DNA from: Armillaria gallica
Lineage: Eukaryota; Basidiomycota; Agaricomycetes; Agaricales; Physalacriaceae
NCBI GenBank assembly: GCA_037576215.1
Contig: JBANDB010000008.1
Span: 2,232,001-2,296,000, forward strand
Direction: 5' to 3'
Length of the DNA: 64,000 nt
The position numbers and the translations under genes are program-made. Positions 60,519 to 64,000 of the stretch are shown here, in pieces. Each line of letters begins with the position of its first letter. The first letter of the stretch is position 1. Under the pieces are notes generated by a model that was not told the DNA's origin, searched no databases, and worked only from the letters and a program-made list of their open reading frames with translations.

Positions 60519-63089
60519 ATGTCGGACGTGGCGAAAGACTTGCAGGAACATGTTGAGCATGTCGAGAAAGGCTCCTACCGCACTGGCTCTCCTACCTCTG
60601 GTATTTACCTCCTCTTGCTTGACAATTCGTCATTGGCTAAATACTTCCTCCACTAGGCGCACCGGCAGCCGGAATTGACGCCGAAGTCGCCAACTTTTTC
60701 GCCTCACAGGACACGCCTGTAGTTATCGACGAAGCGACAAACAAGCGGCTTAGATGGCTCATTCACAAGCGCGTATTGGTACGATATTCTACCCCACCTT
60801 GCCTTCCGTCACTCACCATTTCTACCTGCTAGCTTGTCATGGTCGTTACCTACTGTAAACGTGTTGGCTTCGTTTTAACGTATCCCGTACTTACATTTAC
60901 CTTCAGTTGCACAAACCCTGGATAAGGGGTGAGTATTATGCTCCCCTCTGATATGCAAGCGTGCCATGTAATAGCCTTCATAGAACAATCAACTTCGCTT
61001 CGATCATGGGCATTCGGACAGATACCCACCTTCAAGGCCAACAGTATGCCTGGTTGACCACATGTGGTAAGCATCAACACTCTGGTTTTGGTCAGTTTTC
61101 TAACTATAGTTCAGTCTATATTGCGATGTAAGAGTTCGCCACATCGCATCTTTGAAGATGTGTAACGTGTACACAGACTCGCCTGGGAGTTCCCGACCAA
61201 TCGGCTCATTCAACGACTTCCTATCGCGAAATATCTTTCGTTCAAGTATGCATGCTTCTCATCTCCCGTGTCATAATGGAAGCTTAGTCTCGTCGACAGT
61301 ATCATGGCTTGGGGTGCCGTTCTAGCCTGCACAGCGGCTTGTAACAACTTTGTTGGTTTGATGATCGTACGAACACTTTTAGGTATCTTTGAATGTGTCT
61401 GCCAACCCGCCTTTGTTTTCCTGTGAGTTGGCTCCGTATTGTGGAAGATGCGTCACTGATGAAGGAAGGTCTACGATGTGGTATACTCGAGAAGAGCAGG
61501 CTTTGGTCATCGGGTCGTTTTACTCGATGAATGGTTTCCAGCAATGCGTCGGCGGTCTTATTGCCTATGGAATTGCCCAGATCACAGACGCCAAGATCAA
61601 GAACTGGCAAATACTATTTACTGTACGCGGCCTCCGCTTTCCCGTGCTGTCTTCCATTTCTAATCGATCTATCAGTTACTCGGCTGCGTCACGTTCGTAT
61701 GGGGTATCTTCGTCGGATTCTGGCTCCCAGATAGTCCCATGCGGGCCAAGTGCTTTACTCCCGAAGATCGCATTCTTATTGCAGAACGCGTCAGGAAAAA
61801 TGATACCGGATTGCAGAACAAGGAGTTCAAGGTGAGATCATCCTTACTCACCCTCTGTTGTGCTCTAATCTAAGTATTGCCACAGAAACACCAAGCGAGT
61901 ACGTTGCACGTATGCACCCACAGGACTTACCGTCCTGACCTCCCTTTCAACAGTCGAAGGCCTTTTAGATCCAACCATATGGGCTATTACCCTGATCTCC
62001 TTTACGAATGCTTTGCCCACTGGCGGTATTGGTGCTTTCTCAAACATCATTTTGACCGCATTTGTGAGTACTGCGTCTTCTTGTCGCCCAGATAGCTGGT
62101 GTTAACTGTTAGAAGGGGTTCACGGTCCTGCAGACCTACTTGCTCGCCATTGCACAAGGTGAGAATGACCAGATTTGCCTTTAGCCCCCAATTAACCGTT
62201 CCCAGGTGCCATCATCATGTCTTTCTTGTTCAGTGCAGCATATCTGTCGAAAAGATACAACCAAAAACTTCTGCTAGCTTTCGTAAGTTGTCGTACACCA
62301 ATGTTCGGACCTTCATGTAACGCTTTCGTTTGTCAATAGCTATATACTCTTCCCAACATTGCTGGCACGATTGTATTCATCTGTGTAGAAACGTCTGCAA
62401 AGACAAAAGTCGGGCTTCTGATTGCTTTTTAGTATGCATATTTTCTTGGTCCAAAACTCTGCGTTAACGATGCCCCAGTTGCACACAGGGTTTCGGCGCC
62501 GTTGCAGTCTTGAACTTGGCACTGATGTCCGGAAATGTCGGCGGGGTATGTGCAAAACAATGCCCCGCTAAGGATACGGATTGACAATATTCGCATAGCG
62601 GTCCAAGCAAGTGATCGGGTCGACGCTGGTGTTCATGTGAGTTGCATTTGCATCTTTAGAAATCACTAGATACTGAAACCTTTCCTAGTGCATGGGCAGT
62701 TGGAAACGCTGTAGGGCCACAAGGTGCGTTTTACCTTTCCAGCACTATTACATATCTGATGATAATGTGAGTTTAGTTTTCCGTTCTGATGACGGTCCTC
62801 GATACGTGAAAGCATGGATCTCCCACATGGTCATGTACGGACTCCAGATCGCGACTATCTTCTTCCTCCGAGTCCGGCTTATGCATTTGAATGTCTTGAA
62901 ACGCCGCGCGCAATCACTGAAAGAGAGTCAGGCTAGCGGTGAAGATTCGGTACGCTCATCTCCATCGAAGTCTAGGCTTTGTGTTAACCATCTGCCCTCC
63001 AGGATGAGCATCTTGCCCATCGACAAGCCTTTGACGACCTTACTGACCAGGAAAATCCCGACTGTGCGTATCTGCTCAAACACTGGTAG
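60519..63089 (+). CDS. MFS permease, Dal5/Tna1-like anion:cation symporter
   Basis: Plasma-membrane carrier of the ACS/Dal5 family, whose fungal members import allantoate, nicotinate, pantothenate and similar acids. Start MSDVAKDLQEHVEHVEKG at 60519, cytoplasmic N-terminus, then LDKGTINFASIMGIRTDTHL (helix 1 signature), QYAWLTT, AWEFPTNRLIQRLPIAKYL, IVRTLLGIFECVCQPAFVFL, STMWYTREEQALVIGSFYSM, DPTIWAITLISFTNALPTGG, GRSKQVIGSTLVFIAWAVGN and GPQVFRSDDGPRYVKAW, the classical end of the family. About twelve exons all keep frame. Ends ...YLLKHW with TAG at 63087-63089. About 510 aa. The divergent GH105 neighbour suggests an acidic sugar substrate. Confidence 0.88.
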
Positions 63090-63307
63090 GTTTCATGGAC
63101 TGATTTTCTGAAACAGTCCGCTACGTCTACTAACGTTCCTTCACGATACTCGACTATATCAGTGATGATATCCGTGTTATGTACAGTATTCTCAGAGCGT
63201 CTATGTAAACAAGATGCATATTTCTGTCAAGTAAAATACATTGAGATCATTAACCCGTTTCAAATGAGATGGTACACAGCACGACAAAAGATCGAAAGAA
63301 AAACAGA

Positions 63308-64000
63308 TCAATGTTCGGCATCTGGAGGTTTGGAAAGAGTAATGTCAAGTCTCGTTGCGAGTTGAATGACATCGTGTTCAAGTTGAGAGATCCTTGTTTG
63401 CCTGTAGATCTAGTCAGTCGAGGGGTCAGAAGCAGATTCTTTAGCACGTACTCGAAGGAGGATTTCTTCCCAAACTCAAATGCTTGAGAAACCCCGAGGG
63501 TCTGGTTGGTTTGAGCATGCTTAGCATTCCATGCCTGCTCTTTCTGCAGTAGAAACTTCAAATCAGGGAGTACACGAGCATACTCTCGCTGTATCTGGGA
63601 CGTTCAAGCATGCTATGAGCCCGTGAAACCAGGGTCGAAATGACACGTACCATTCCCGCCCTGGCTGTGAGAGAAGATCCATCGTATCTTCCTATACCCG
63701 TTACGTCTTGCTTCATTCTCTTCAGCTCTTCAAACCATTTTGTTTCGTGTTCACTAAGTTCAGGCGATGCCTTGTCCATCATATGCTGCAGCATACGGTC
63801 CAGTCTAGCCATCAAGGTCTTGTGGGTTTCCTGAACCGTTTGAATACGAGCTTGGCTGGCATCGAGATCTGGACCCTTCAGCCTTTCCACTAGAACATTG
63901 AGCTCGGCGGCCTTTTCGCACAATCGCTTGAGTTCAAGCGCTTGTAGCCCTGCTCGTGTTTCTGACAGTCGATGTGCAAGGTGAATTTCGTGGATTTGAT
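63308..64000 (-). CDS. NUP82: Nup82/Nup88-type nucleoporin, C-terminal part (runs off window)
   Basis: Partial gene; the 5' part lies beyond 64000. The visible C-terminus is a long coiled coil: IHEIHLAHRLSETRAGLQAL, LKRLCEKAAELNVLVERLKG, IQTVQETHKTLMARLDRML and HETKWFEELKRMKQDVTG, followed after an intron (63650-63595) by REYARVLPDLKFLLQKEQAW and LGVSQAFEFGKKSSFEY. A last exon, IYRQTRISQLEHDVIQLATR, ends with TGA at 63308-63310. This pattern matches the C-terminal region of fungal Nup82/animal Nup88, which anchors the cytoplasmic mRNA-export platform of the nuclear pore. The assignment rests on resemblance from memory; another coiled-coil protein is possible. Confidence 0.65.

Overview
The window comes from a filamentous basidiomycete, most likely a mushroom-forming Agaricomycete. 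Almost every gene is broken by many 48-65 nt GT-AG introns, some exons are only 13-30 nt long, genes lie 200-800 bp apart on both strands, and several families are typical of this group: a Spo12-like protein, an intron-rich siderophore-type MFS carrier, a DUF7704-like membrane protein, and the 'tail' of the basidiomycete 2OG-Fe(II) oxygenase-like family. Gene ends were set by joining exons by eye across GT-AG sites. Outer coordinates are usually firmer than inner splice sites.

Layout, left half. 0.8-1.7 kb holds a hypothetical protein. 2.0-4.3 kb is a Ca2+-regulated mitochondrial ATP-Mg/Pi carrier (SAL1/SCaMC type). 5.2-6.8 kb is a TVP38/TMEM64 membrane protein and 7.2-7.7 kb is ribosomal protein eL36. 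8.0-10.0 kb is a DHA1-like MFS exporter, facing a siderophore-iron-type MFS carrier at 10.4-12.9 kb. Then come the CK2 regulatory subunit (13.4-15.1), a two-domain fluoride exporter FEX (16.8-17.9), a DUF7704-like protein (18.7-19.4), VID27 (19.6-22.5), two hypothetical proteins (22.7-24.2), a BTB-like protein (25.6-26.9) and an alpha/beta-hydrolase that appears catalytically dead (27.3-28.1).

Layout, right half. 28.4-35.1 kb holds two tandem paralogs of the oxygenase-tail family, the first a pseudogene. Next are a GH2 beta-mannosidase (35.5-39.2), Rheb (39.4-40.2), an F-box protein (40.6-42.3), Spo12-like (42.5-43.0), a RING protein (43.2-44.1), a chitin synthase (44.4-47.8), a GST-like protein (48.4-49.8), COQ10 (50.6-51.3) and two tandem CCHC zinc-knuckle proteins of the GIS2/CNBP type (51.4-53.2). 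53.2-58.5 kb is gene-poor, with a cluster of inverted repeats and then an intron-containing tRNA-Leu(CAA). The window closes with a divergent pair, an intracellular GH105 unsaturated rhamnogalacturonyl hydrolase and a Dal5/Tna1-like permease, and with the C-terminal part of a Nup82/Nup88-type nucleoporin.

Most of the genes are housekeeping and do not form one pathway. The clearest functional pairing is GH105 plus permease, which suggests uptake and intracellular cleavage of pectin fragments. A striking property of the sequence itself is that at least seven conserved genes lose the reading frame at one to three points, nearly always where one base appears to be missing and often next to a short homopolymer. 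This points to uncorrected assembly deletions rather than real gene loss.
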